Shown here one piece after another: positions 45,145 to 53,874 of a stretch of DNA of 53,874 bases. Position numbers and translations under genes: made by a program. Below the pieces are notes generated by a model. The model had not been told where the DNA came from. It did not search any database and saw nothing but the letters and a program-made list of their open reading frames with translations. The stretch spans positions 1-53,874 of the forward strand of contig CACECL010000005.1 of NCBI GenBank assembly GCA_902557995.1, read 5' to 3'. How positions within the stretch are numbered: the stretch's first letter is position 1; the number at the start of each line of letters is the position of its first letter. The stretch is from an uncultured Pelagibacteraceae bacterium (GTDB taxonomy: Bacteria; Pseudomonadota; Alphaproteobacteria; Pelagibacterales; Pelagibacteraceae).

Positions 45145-48063
45145 ATGTCTTCATCAAAAAATCTTGATTTCGAAAAAACTTCATTTTTAAACAAATCTAA
45201 TAGTGCATTTATAGAAGAAATGTATTTAAAGTTTGTAAATAAAGATGCTGATCTTCCAGAAAGTTGGGCAAATTATTTTGAGGGAATTGGTGAAGAATTA
45301 AATGTTATAGCAAAAGAAATTAATGGTCCATCATGGGGACCTACTAAAAAAAAGATTGATATTGATGAATTACAAAAAAAAATAGAAGAACAAGATAAAA
45401 ATGATTTTAATAATGTCAAATTAGACACTTCAGAAAAATTTAATTTTCAATTACTTGCTGACTCAAATAAAGATTCTATTAGTGCTGTAGCATTAATTAG
45501 AGCATATAGACTAAGAGGACATTTATTAGCGGATCTTGATCCTTTAGAAATGAGAGAGTCAGAATATCTAGATGAGCTTCATCCAGATTTTTATGGTTTT
45601 AAAAAAGAAAATTACGATAAGAAAATTTTTCTAAACGGTGTAATCAATCGTAAATATGCAAATATAAGAGAAATACTTAAGTTTATGAAGAAAACCTACT
45701 GTGGAAAAATAGGTTATGAGTTCATGCATATTTCAAACCCAGATGAAAGAAAGTGGTTTAGGGACAGGATAGAGCAAGATAAAAATGCACTTCAATTTAC
45801 AAAAAATGGTAAAGAGGCAATTTTAAATAAATTAGTACAGGCAGAAGGATTTGAAAAATTTTTAGCTACAAAGTATGTGGGAACAAAAAGATTTGGTTTA
45901 GATGGTGGTGAAAGTTTAATACCTGCTCTTGAACAAATAATAAAAATTGGTGGTCAAAATAATATAAAAGAAGTTAAAATAGGTATGTCTCATAGAGGTA
46001 GGCTTAACGTTTTGGCAAACGTTTTACAAAAATCTTACAAAAAAATTTTTAATGAATTTGCTGGTGAGTTTAGTACTGATTCTGAAGATAGTGCTGGAGA
46101 TGTAAAATATCATCTTGGAGCGTCTTCTGATAGAGAATTTGATGGAAATTCAGTACATGTCAGTTTAACAGATAATCCTTCTCATTTAGAGGCTGTTAAC
46201 CCAGTTGTTTTAGGTCAAACAAGAGCCAAACAATTTTTTCATAAAGACCGTGAAAGAAATAAAGTCATACCTATTTTAATTCATGGGGATGCAGCCTTTG
46301 CTGGTCAAGGAGTTGTAGCAGAATGTTTTGCAATGTCTGGACTACCAGGACATAACACTGGAGGAACAATTCATATTATTGTTAATAACCAGATAGGATT
46401 TACTACTAGTCCAAGATTTGCTAGGTCTTCACCTTATCCATCTGATGTTGCAAAAATGGTAGAGGCTCCAATTCTTCATGTTAATGGTGATGATCCAGAA
46501 GCAGTTGTTTATGCAACTAGAATAGCAACTGAATTTCGATTAAAATTTAATAGAGATGTTGTAGTAGATTTAATTTGTTATAGAAGATTTGGACATAATG
46601 AGGGAGATGAGCCTTCATTTACTCAACCTTTAATGTATAAAAAAATTAGATCTCATCCTAGTGTTTACAAAATTTATGGAAATAAATTAGTAAAAGAAAA
46701 ATCTATAACTGAAAAATTATTAAATCAAAATGTTAAATCATTTAAAGATTTACTTGATGAACAATACAAAAGTGCAAAAGATTATAAACCTAAAATAGAA
46801 TGGTTTGAGGGAACATGGTCAAGATATAAACCTGAAAGAGGTAAAGATAAGAGGGGTATAACAGGTTTCGATGAAAATAAATTAAAAATGATCTCAGGTA
46901 AAATAAATGGTATTCCTGAGAAAAAAAATATTCACAAGACTATCTCTAAAATATTTAATGCCAGAAAAGAAAGTATCGAAAAAGGCACTGGAATTGATTG
47001 GTCTTCAGCTGAATCTTTAGCTTTTGGATCTTTGCTAGAAGAGGGATATCCAGTTAGGCTTGTAGGACAAGACTCTGGAAGAGGAACATTCAGTCAACGA
47101 CATTCTGTTTTAAGAAATCAAATAGACAATTCTAGGTACATTCCACTGAATAATATTTCTAAAAATCAAAAGCAATTTGAAGTAGTAGATAGTTTTTTAT
47201 CTGAGCTTGCGGTTTTAGGTTTTGAATATGGTTATAGTCTAGTAGAGCCAAACACACTTACTCTTTGGGAAGCACAATTCGGTGACTTTGCTAATGGAGC
47301 TCAAGTAGTAATTGATCAATTTATTGCATCTGGTGAGAGAAAATGGAATAGAGCATCTGGTATAGTAATGTTGTTACCTCACGGATATGAAGGACAAGGA
47401 CCAGAACATTCTTCAGCAAGATTAGAAAGATTTTTACAATTATGCTCAAATGATAATATGCAAGTAATGAACTGCACAACCCCAGCAAATTATTTTCATG
47501 CTTTAAGAAGACAAATGCATAGGAGTTTCAGAAAGCCACTAATCATAATGACACCAAAATCATTATTAAGAAATAAGTATTGTGTTTCTAATTTAGAAGA
47601 TTTTAACAAAAAAAATACTTTCCATAGAGTATTGTGGGATCATGCTATAGATCCTAAGTCTAAAGGATTTATTAAACTAAAAGAAAGTTCTAAAATAAGA
47701 AAAGTAATTCTTTGTTCTGGAAAAGTGTATTTTGATTTGTTAGACGCCAGAGAAAAGCTTAAAAGAGACGATGTAGTGATGTATAGAATTGAACAATTGT
47801 ATCCATTTCCAGCAAAAGCTTTGGTTAAGGAGCTAAAACCGTACTCTAAAAATGCTGAATTCTTTTGGTGTCAAGAAGAACCAAAAAATATGGGTGCTTG
47901 GTTTTCAGTTAGAGATTATATCCAATGGACATTAGACACTTTAAAGGCTAATAATAATAAAATTTCTTATATAGGAAGAAGCCCAGACGCAACTCCTGCA
48001 ACAGGATATGCCAAAAGGCACAATTCTCAACAACAAGAAATAATTAACAAGGTATTTGATTAA
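45145..48063 (+). CDS. sucA: 2-oxoglutarate dehydrogenase E1 component SucA
   Basis: A 972-residue thiamine-diphosphate enzyme that decarboxylates 2-oxoglutarate and passes the succinyl group to SucB. Marker regions: the N-terminal SucB-binding segment [20 protein letters not shown] (about 21-40), [15 protein letters not shown] near 121, [15 protein letters not shown] near 280, the ThDP-binding [16 protein letters not shown] near 379, and [21 protein letters not shown] near 751 (key part [13 protein letters not shown]). The length is usual. sucB starts five bases downstream. Confidence 0.97.
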   Translation: MSSSKNLDFEKTSFLNKSNSAFIEEMYLKFVNKDADLPESWANYFEGIGEELNVIAKEINGPSWGPTKKKIDIDELQKKIEEQDKNDFNNVKLDTSEKFNFQLLADSNKDSISAVALIRAYRLRGHLLADLDPLEMRESEYLDELHPDFYGFKKENYDKKIFLNGVINRKYANIREILKFMKKTYCGKIGYEFMHISNPDERKWFRDRIEQDKNALQFTKNGKEAILNKLVQAEGFEKFLATKYVGTKRFGLDGGESLIPALEQIIKIGGQNNIKEVKIGMSHRGRLNVLANVLQKSYKKIFNEFAGEFSTDSEDSAGDVKYHLGASSDREFDGNSVHVSLTDNPSHLEAVNPVVLGQTRAKQFFHKDRERNKVIPILIHGDAAFAGQGVVAECFAMSGLPGHNTGGTIHIIVNNQIGFTTSPRFARSSPYPSDVAKMVEAPILHVNGDDPEAVVYATRIATEFRLKFNRDVVVDLICYRRFGHNEGDEPSFTQPLMYKKIRSHPSVYKIYGNKLVKEKSITEKLLNQNVKSFKDLLDEQYKSAKDYKPKIEWFEGTWSRYKPERGKDKRGITGFDENKLKMISGKINGIPEKKNIHKTISKIFNARKESIEKGTGIDWSSAESLAFGSLLEEGYPVRLVGQDSGRGTFSQRHSVLRNQIDNSRYIPLNNISKNQKQFEVVDSFLSELAVLGFEYGYSLVEPNTLTLWEAQFGDFANGAQVVIDQFIASGERKWNRASGIVMLLPHGYEGQGPEHSSARLERFLQLCSNDNMQVMNCTTPANYFHALRRQMHRSFRKPLIIMTPKSLLRNKYCVSNLEDFNKKNTFHRVLWDHAIDPKSKGFIKLKESSKIRKVILCSGKVYFDLLDAREKLKRDDVVMYRIEQLYPFPAKALVKELKPYSKNAEFFWCQEEPKNMGAWFSVRDYIQWTLDTLKANNNKISYIGRSPDATPATGYAKRHNSQQQEIINKVFD

Positions 48064-48068
48064 TTTTA

Positions 48069-49367
48069 ATGAGTGAAAAAATAGTAGTCCCAATTCTTGG
48101 TGAAAGTATAACAGAAGCGACTGTTGCAAAATGGTTAAAAAACGCAGGTGATACAGTCGAAGCAGATGAGCCAATTGTAGAACTTGAGACAGACAAAGTA
48201 AACTTAGAAGTGCCATCTCCAATTTCTGGTGTGTTAACAGAGATAAATTCACAAGATGGATCAGTCGTTGAAGTAGGAGCACTATTAGGTTCTGTATCAG
48301 CAGAAGGTGGAGCAGTTAAATCTGCGCCAAAAACCCAAAAAGAAATCAAGCAGGAGGAAATAGTTCCTGCAGAGAGCAATGTAATAAAATTAGATACAAA
48401 TAAAAAAGAACCAAAAGTATTTGAAGAAAAAGATATAGAAAAACCCAAAGAGAAACCATTGGTTTTAACTGAGGAAGTTAAACCAGATGTTGCTCCAAAA
48501 AGAGATGTTAATCCAACCTTGTCTCCAGCAGTGAGAAAAATAGTAACTGAAAATAATATCGATATTAATTCAATTCAAGGTTCAGGAAAAGATGGGAGAG
48601 TTTTAAAAGGAGATTTAATAAGTTTGATGGGTGCAAATCCAAAACCATCTGAAAGAAAAATTCAATATGGTGAAGAAGAACGAATTAAGATGACTAGGTT
48701 GAGACAAACTATTGCAAAAAGGTTAAAACAAGCTCAAGAGAATGCCGCTCTATTAACAACATTTAACGAGGTTGATATGAGCAGTGTGATGGAAATGAGG
48801 AAAGAAAATCAAGATGATTTCCAATCTCGTTATGGGATAAAATTAGGATTTATGTCTTTCTTTGTAAAAGCATGTGTAGTTGCTTTAAAAAATTTCCCTG
48901 CGGTGAATGCTGAAATAGACGGAGATGAGATTATCTATAAAAACTATTACAATATTAGCTTTGCTGTCGGAACAGATAAGGGTTTGGTTGTTCCAGTTTT
49001 GAGAAATGCAGATGAATTATCCTTTGCAGATATTGAAAAAAATATTAAAGAAATTTCAGAAAAAGCGCGAGATGGAAAGCTAACGATTGAAGATCTTCAG
49101 GGGGGAACATTTACAATAAGTAATGGAGGTGTGTATGGGTCTATGCTTTCAACCCCAATACTAAATTTACCTCAATCTGGAGTGTTGGGCATGCATAATA
49201 TAGTGGAAAGACCTGTTGTTGTTGACGGTGAAATCAGAATAAGACCAATTATGTATTTAGCATTATCATATGATCACAGAATTATTGATGGAAAAGAATC
49301 TGTATCTTTCCTTAAAATGATTAAAGAAAACTTAGAAGACCCTAGAAGGTTGTTTTTAGATATTTAA
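48069..49367 (+). CDS. sucB: 2-oxoglutarate dehydrogenase E2 component (dihydrolipoyl succinyltransferase) SucB
   Basis: A 432-residue core enzyme. The single lipoyl domain (about 1-78) has the lipoylated Lys in [12 protein letters not shown] (about 43). A charged linker leads to the E1/E3-binding domain ([15 protein letters not shown] and [13 protein letters not shown], about 153-180). The catalytic acyltransferase domain ends with [19 protein letters not shown] (about 401), containing the active-site His and Asp. It forms the core of the 2-oxoglutarate dehydrogenase complex with SucA and LpdA encoded on either side. lpdA starts at the base after its stop. Confidence 0.97.
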   Translation: MSEKIVVPILGESITEATVAKWLKNAGDTVEADEPIVELETDKVNLEVPSPISGVLTEINSQDGSVVEVGALLGSVSAEGGAVKSAPKTQKEIKQEEIVPAESNVIKLDTNKKEPKVFEEKDIEKPKEKPLVLTEEVKPDVAPKRDVNPTLSPAVRKIVTENNIDINSIQGSGKDGRVLKGDLISLMGANPKPSERKIQYGEEERIKMTRLRQTIAKRLKQAQENAALLTTFNEVDMSSVMEMRKENQDDFQSRYGIKLGFMSFFVKACVVALKNFPAVNAEIDGDEIIYKNYYNISFAVGTDKGLVVPVLRNADELSFADIEKNIKEISEKARDGKLTIEDLQGGTFTISNGGVYGSMLSTPILNLPQSGVLGMHNIVERPVVVDGEIRIRPIMYLALSYDHRIIDGKESVSFLKMIKENLEDPRRLFLDI

Positions 49368-50768
49368 ATGTCAGAAAAATTTCAAGCTGTAGTTATTGGA
49401 GGTGGACCGGGTGGTTATGTGTGCGCAATCAGACTTGCTCAATTAGGATTAAAAACTGCATGTATAGAGTCTAGAGGGTCTTTGGGAGGTACTTGTTTAA
49501 ATGTTGGTTGCATCCCATCAAAAAGCTTACTTAATCTGTCTGAAGAATTTCATAAAGTAAAAAGTTTAGCAAACAAAGGTATTGAAGTTGGCGAAGTAAA
49601 ATTAAATTTAGACAAAATGATGAAAAGTAAAGATAAAGCTGTAACTGTTCTTACAAAAGGTGTTGAATTTCTTTTAAAAAAAAACAAAGTTACTTATTTT
49701 AAAGGACACGGAAGTTTTAAATCTAAAAATGAAATTTTAATAAAGGATGATAAAAATAAAGAAACCATCATCCAAACAGAAAAAACAGTTATTGCAACAG
49801 GATCAGTACCAGTTTCATTACCAGGAATAGAAATAGATGAGAAAACAATTGTCTCATCAACAGGTGCTCTAAAGTTAGAAAAGGTACCAAAGAAAATGGT
49901 TGTAGTAGGGGGAGGCTATATAGGATTGGAGATGGGATCGGTATGGTCAAGACTTGGAGCAGAGGTACAAGTTGTTGAATATTTAGATCATATTACACCT
50001 GGAATGGATAAAGAAATTTCTTCAGAATTTATGAAAATTTTAAAAAAACAGGGAATGAAATTTAATATGCAAAATAAAGTTGAAACAATTAAAAAAAATG
50101 CAGCTGGTGTAGTGGTTTCAACAGTAGATAAAGATGGTAATAAAAATAATTTTGAGTGTGATGTTGTTTTGATTTCTGTTGGCAGAAAACCTAATACAGA
50201 TGGTTTGAATTTAGAGTCTGTAGGAGTAGATCTTGACGAAAGAAATAGAATTAAAACTGATAAAATTTTTAAGACTAACGTTGAAAATATTTATGCAATA
50301 GGCGATGTAATTGTTGGTCCAATGCTTGCGCATAAAGCTGAGGACGAAGGTATAGCAGTTGCAGAAAACATAGTTGGTCAATCTGGACATGTAAATTACG
50401 ATACGATCCCAGGAGTAGTTTATACAACACCAGAAGTAGCATCAATCGGTAAAACTGAGGAACAATTAAAAGAATTAAATAAAAAATATAAAGTAGGGAA
50501 ATTTTCGTTTATGGCTAATTCAAGAGCTAAGGCCATAGATGATGCGGAAGGTTTTGTTAAAATTTTAGCTGATGAGCAAACAGATAAAGTATTAGGTGCA
50601 CATATAATTGGACCTCATGCAGGAGAATTAATTGCAGAGATTGGTGTTGCAATGGAATTTGGCGCAAGTGCAGAAGATATCGCCCGAACTTGTCATGCTC
50701 ATCCAACGTTTTCTGAAGCAGTTAAAGAAGCTGCTTTATCAGTAGATAAAAGAGCAATACACTCTTAA
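49368..50768 (+). CDS. lpdA: Dihydrolipoyl dehydrogenase (E3)
   Basis: A 466-residue FAD enzyme that reoxidises the lipoyl group of SucB and makes NADH. FAD motif [17 protein letters not shown] (about 9-25), redox-active disulfide [13 protein letters not shown] (about 42-54), NAD-binding [16 protein letters not shown] (about 179-194), and the C-terminal His-Glu pair in [14 protein letters not shown] (about 444). The length is normal. It is the last gene of the TCA cluster. A 22-base gap leads to priA. Confidence 0.97.
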   Translation: MSEKFQAVVIGGGPGGYVCAIRLAQLGLKTACIESRGSLGGTCLNVGCIPSKSLLNLSEEFHKVKSLANKGIEVGEVKLNLDKMMKSKDKAVTVLTKGVEFLLKKNKVTYFKGHGSFKSKNEILIKDDKNKETIIQTEKTVIATGSVPVSLPGIEIDEKTIVSSTGALKLEKVPKKMVVVGGGYIGLEMGSVWSRLGAEVQVVEYLDHITPGMDKEISSEFMKILKKQGMKFNMQNKVETIKKNAAGVVVSTVDKDGNKNNFECDVVLISVGRKPNTDGLNLESVGVDLDERNRIKTDKIFKTNVENIYAIGDVIVGPMLAHKAEDEGIAVAENIVGQSGHVNYDTIPGVVYTTPEVASIGKTEEQLKELNKKYKVGKFSFMANSRAKAIDDAEGFVKILADEQTDKVLGAHIIGPHAGELIAEIGVAMEFGASAEDIARTCHAHPTFSEAVKEAALSVDKRAIHS

Positions 50769-50790
50769 TTTTTTTTCATATTATAAAAAT

Positions 50791-52746
50791 ATGAAATATC
50801 CGATTCTTGTACCAAATATTTTTAATCATCCATTCACTTATGAAAGTAGTTTAAAACTTAAAGTTGGTGATTATGTAATGGTACCTTTCGGAAAATCAAA
50901 AATTACCGGTGTTGTTTGGGACGAATTTGAAAAAAATAATAATAAAAATTTTAAGACTAAAAATATAATCAAGAAATTAGACGTCACTCCGTTAAAAAAA
51001 AATACAATAAATTTTTTAAATTGGTTTGCAGAATATAATCTTATCCCAAAGGGTATGGCTTTAAAGTTACTACTCTTAACTAGTAATGCGGTAGAGAACA
51101 AAGAAACTCAACTTTATCAAATATTTGATAGCAAAATTAAACAAACCTTAATCAAGCTATCTAGTGATCAAAATAAATCTCTAAAAAAAATGAACGCTTC
51201 AAATAAAAAATTTAGAGTTCATGTTTTACAAGGTACGACTGGATCAGGAAAAACTTTAGTTTATTTTGAAGCGCTAAAACCACTGATAGAGAAGGGTTTT
51301 CAAGGACTAATTTTATTGCCAGAAATAGGTCTAACTAGTCAGTTTGAACAAAAATTTTTAGAATATTTTGGTTTTAAACCTGCAGTTTGGCATTCAGGCA
51401 TTTCAAAAAAAAAGAAAGAATTAATTTGGAGTGGAGTTTCTAATGGTAAAATAAAAATAATTATTGGTGCAAGATCTTCACTATTTTTACCATTTAAAAA
51501 ATTAGCAATGATAATTGTTGATGAGGAACATGATCAGTCATTTAAACAAGATGAAGGTATAACCTATAATGCTCGTGATATGGCAATTTCCAGAGCATCT
51601 TTCGAAAATATTCCAATCAATTTGATTACTGCTGTCCCGTCCATAGAAACTTTTGAAAATATCAAAAAAGGTAAATACGAAGTTTCTAGATTAAATGAAA
51701 GATATCAAAACGCAGCATTACCCAATTATGAAATTATTAATTTGAATAATACAAAACTTGAAAAACAATCATGGTTATCAAATAAAATTATTGAAAAAGT
51801 TAATTTACATTTGGAAAAAAAAGATCAAGTTTTGTTTTTTTTAAACAGAAGAGGTTTTTCTCCAAATGCTTTATGTAATAAGTGTTTTACAAGTTTTACA
51901 TGTCCAAATTGTAGTATCAATTTAGTTTATCATAAAAATAAAAATAACTTATTGTGCCATTATTGTGGATATAAATCTGATCTTAAAAGGAACTGTACAA
52001 AAGAAGGTAATTGTGAATTTATTTTTAGTGGTCCTGGTGTTGAGAGAATTTCAGAAGAAGTAAAAAGAAAATTTCCTGGTAAAAAAATAGAGATCTTTTC
52101 AAGTGACACAATGAATAAAAAAGATTCTAAAGAAAAAATAGATAAAATTATTAATAATGAAACGCATATTTTAGTTGGAACTCAATTAATTTCAAAAGGT
52201 TTTCATTTTCCAAGCTTAAATTGCATTGTAGTTGTTGATATTGATCTTTCATCTCAAGGACATGATTTAAGAGGTGCAGAAAAAAATTTACAGCTTTATC
52301 ATCAACTTTCAGGACGTGCAGGAAGAACAGGAAACCCAGCAACCGTATATTTTCAAACCTACGAAAATAATACTAAGATGATTTCAGAAATTACAAGTAA
52401 AAATCCAGATATTTTTTTAGAAAGGGAACTGGAGATAAGGAAAAAAAATAAACTACCACCATTTCAAAGATTTATTTCTCTAATATTAACAGGAGACAAT
52501 GAAATTAAATTAGAAAAAGAAGCTATTAATTTTAAAAATTTTATTGAAAACAAAATAGAAGGAAAAATATTAGGGCCAGTGAATGCTCCATTGTTTAGAT
52601 TAAAGAGAAAATTTAGAATTAGATTTTTAATTAGAGGCTTAAAATCTATGAAACTACAAAGTTCTCTTACAAAAATTATTCCAAAATATAAATTTTCTTC
52701 TGGAATAAAACTTTCAGTTGATGTTGACCCAATTAACTTCAATTAA
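50791..52746 (+). CDS. priA: Primosomal replication restart helicase PriA
   Basis: A 651-residue DNA helicase that reloads the replisome at stalled forks; it is shorter than the ~730 residues of E. coli PriA. Visible parts: N-terminal DNA-binding domain (KVGDYVMVPFGKSKITGVVW), Walker A GTTGSGKT (about 150), DEEH-box IIVDEEHDQSFKQDEG (about 240), motif V/VI region ILVGTQLISKGFHFP and QLSGRAGRTG. The zinc region has CNKC, CPNC and CHYC pairs, but the last pair is spaced CTKEGNC (C-x5-C) instead of C-x2-C. Placed directly upstream of the atp operon, as I recall for other SAR11 genomes. Confidence 0.94.
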   Translation: MKYPILVPNIFNHPFTYESSLKLKVGDYVMVPFGKSKITGVVWDEFEKNNNKNFKTKNIIKKLDVTPLKKNTINFLNWFAEYNLIPKGMALKLLLLTSNAVENKETQLYQIFDSKIKQTLIKLSSDQNKSLKKMNASNKKFRVHVLQGTTGSGKTLVYFEALKPLIEKGFQGLILLPEIGLTSQFEQKFLEYFGFKPAVWHSGISKKKKELIWSGVSNGKIKIIIGARSSLFLPFKKLAMIIVDEEHDQSFKQDEGITYNARDMAISRASFENIPINLITAVPSIETFENIKKGKYEVSRLNERYQNAALPNYEIINLNNTKLEKQSWLSNKIIEKVNLHLEKKDQVLFFLNRRGFSPNALCNKCFTSFTCPNCSINLVYHKNKNNLLCHYCGYKSDLKRNCTKEGNCEFIFSGPGVERISEEVKRKFPGKKIEIFSSDTMNKKDSKEKIDKIINNETHILVGTQLISKGFHFPSLNCIVVVDIDLSSQGHDLRGAEKNLQLYHQLSGRAGRTGNPATVYFQTYENNTKMISEITSKNPDIFLERELEIRKKNKLPPFQRFISLILTGDNEIKLEKEAINFKNFIENKIEGKILGPVNAPLFRLKRKFRIRFLIRGLKSMKLQSSLTKIIPKYKFSSGIKLSVDVDPINFN

Positions 52747-52781
52747 CCGCAAAAAAGAGGCCTTTTTTACGAATCCGCTAC

Positions 52782-52810
52782 TTGAAGACATAAGGGTCAT
52801 ATGCTATTTA
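52782..52810 (+). promoter_or_regulatory. Candidate promoter of the ATP synthase operon
   Basis: TTGAAG (52782-52787) and TATTTA (52805-52810) are separated by exactly 17 bases in the 108-base gap between priA and atpH. Transcription would start near 52817, giving a ~38-base leader with an AGAGGA ribosome binding site. Just before it, an A/T-flanked AGGCCT palindrome (52751-52768) ending in six T might end priA transcription weakly. Confidence 0.45.
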
Positions 52811-52854
52811 GGGCGTGATTTTTAAATAATCTTCAACATTATAGAGGAACCAAG

Positions 52855-53412
52855 TTGAGTAAAGACACCGGATTTTCAATAACTTCAGCTGAAAGGTACT
52901 CTCTTGCCCTTTTTGAACTTTCAGAGGAAAACAATCTTTTAAGTCAGATCGAAGATCAGTCTTCATCTATTCTTAATTTAATTGATCAAAGTGAAGATTT
53001 TTCTAATTTGATTAAAGATCCAACTACAAGCCAAGAAGATTTACTGAAAGTAATCAATACAATCTCTGAAAATAATAAATTTGAGACTTTATTTAAAAAT
53101 TTTTTAAATTTTTTAATCCAAAAAAGACGTTTCTTTTTTATAGAGCGTATCCTTAAAAGTTTTATTGAAATTTGTTCAAGAAAAAGAGGTGAACTTAAGG
53201 CAGAATTAAAATCAGCAAAAAAATTATCTAATGAAGAAATTGCAAAAATTACAGAGGAGTTAACAAAAAATTTTAGCTCAAAAATAAAATTAAACTACAA
53301 ACATGATAAAAGTTTAATAGGAGGTCTGGTAGTACAAGTTGGAAGTACTATGGTCGATACCTCAATTAAAAATAAATTACAACAAATCGAAAATAGAATG
53401 ATAGAGGCATAA
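52855..53412 (+). CDS. atpH: ATP synthase F1 delta subunit AtpH
   Basis: A 185-residue delta subunit linking the F1 head to the b-subunit stator. Typical features are SAERYSLALFELSEE near the start (the AxRYAxALfelA pattern) and the C-terminal signature KSLIGGLVVQVGSTMVDTSIKNKL (about 153-176; key part GGLVVQVGSTMVD). The start codon is TTG at 52855, supported by AGAGGA at proper spacing and by the match of MSKDTGFSITSAERYS to family N-termini. atpA follows immediately (TAAATG), the standard atpHA order. Confidence 0.95.
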   Translation: MSKDTGFSITSAERYSLALFELSEENNLLSQIEDQSSSILNLIDQSEDFSNLIKDPTTSQEDLLKVINTISENNKFETLFKNFLNFLIQKRRFFFIERILKSFIEICSRKRGELKAELKSAKKLSNEEIAKITEELTKNFSSKIKLNYKHDKSLIGGLVVQVGSTMVDTSIKNKLQQIENRMIEA

Positions 53413-53874
53413 ATGGAAATAAATCCTTCAGAAGTTACAAAAATATTAAAAGAACAAATTAAAAATTTTGGTGATAAAGCAGAAGTCACAGAAGTTGGTC
53501 AAGTTTTATCAGTTGGAGATGGTATTGCTAGGATTTATGGTTTGGATAATGTTCAAGCTGGTGAAATGGTAGAGTTTGCAGATGGTTCAAAAGGTATGGC
53601 TCTAAACTTAGAAAGTGAAAATGTTGGTGTCGTAATTTTTGGTGATGACAGAAATGTTAAAGAAGGGGATGTAGTAAAAAGAACTGGTAATATTGTTGAT
53701 ACTCCAGTTGGAAAAGAATTATTAGGAAGAGTAGTGGATGGTTTAGGAAATCCTATTGATGGAAAAGGACCATTAGATAAAGGAATTAAAAAAAGCAGGG
53801 TTGAAGTAAAAGCTCCTGGTATTATTCCACGACAATCAGTAAGTGAACCAATGCAGACTGGTCTTAAATCAATT
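53413..53874 (+). CDS. atpA: ATP synthase F1 alpha subunit AtpA, 5' part (runs off the window)
   Basis: The first 154 codons of the alpha subunit are visible and the frame is still open at the right edge. The N-terminal segment [38 protein letters not shown] (about 36-57; key part [14 protein letters not shown]), [20 protein letters not shown] and [15 protein letters not shown] are highly typical. The Walker A region lies beyond the window. The start directly abuts the atpH stop. Confidence 0.97.
   Translation, partial: MEINPSEVTKILKEQIKNFGDKAEVTEVGQVLSVGDGIARIYGLDNVQAGEMVEFADGSKGMALNLESENVGVVIFGDDRNVKEGDVVKRTGNIVDTPVGKELLGRVVDGLGNPIDGKGPLDKGIKKSRVEVKAPGIIPRQSVSEPMQTGLKSI

Noticed and set aside
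52751..52768. Intrinsic terminator after priA
   Set aside because: The symmetry is A/T with a central AGGCCT and leaves no proper loop; too weak to list as a terminator on its own.

Overview
The window looks like a piece of a SAR11-clade alphaproteobacterium (Candidatus Pelagibacter or a close relative). The DNA is very AT-rich, genes are packed with overlaps or gaps of a few bases, and there are no mobile elements, phage genes, CRISPR arrays, rRNAs or recognisable tRNAs. Gene content fits: Tat-exported TRAP binding proteins, a DMSP demethylation cluster (dmdC, dmdB, dmdA), an AcoR-type regulator that lacks the sigma54-contacting AAA+ domain, and a compact TCA-cycle operon. This assignment is inferred from content and style, not from a database search.

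Region by region. 1-2605: the end of glcF (glycolate oxidase Fe-S subunit), a glyoxylate/hydroxypyruvate reductase-like gene and 3-hydroxyisobutyrate dehydrogenase. 2612-10406: a divergent GAF/PAS/Fis-HTH regulator facing an operon of a zinc-type alcohol dehydrogenase and a five-gene ABC importer resembling the rhizobial glycerol transporter GlpSTPQV; its two ATPases carry complementary defects. 10407-22847: two TRAP transporter sets with nearly identical leaders and Tat signals, separated by an amidase and a 58-residue membrane protein, then an MFS transporter, a membrane-anchored alpha/beta hydrolase and an unknown secreted protein. The second TRAP large subunit has a soluble, partly coiled-coil C-terminal extension of about 315 residues. 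22840-27870: dapF and ftsY on the minus strand, a hairpin-rich untranslated stretch, then ffh, rpsP, trmD and rplS on the plus strand; rimM is missing from its usual place, and S16 and L19 both carry Ala/Pro/Lys/Glu-rich tails. 27882-30990: leuC-leuD-leuB. 31017-36289: dmdC-dmdB-alpha/beta hydrolase-dmdA. 36305-50768: asd, sdhCDAB, mmsA, mdh, sucCD, sucAB and lpdA. 50791-53874: priA, then the start of the ATP synthase F1 operon (atpH, beginning of atpA).

Together the genes cover uptake of small dissolved organic compounds, catabolism of DMSP and branched or C3 compounds through acyl-CoA intermediates, and the lower half of the TCA cycle feeding respiration and ATP synthesis. No stretch longer than 300 bases lacks a gene; the longest gaps (about 130-160 bases) hold the regulatory elements listed. 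The most interesting observations are the asymmetric ATPase pair, the structured element before ffh, the long tail on the TRAP large subunit, the hydrolase inside the dmd cluster, and the promoter/operator arrangement before the alcohol dehydrogenase operon.
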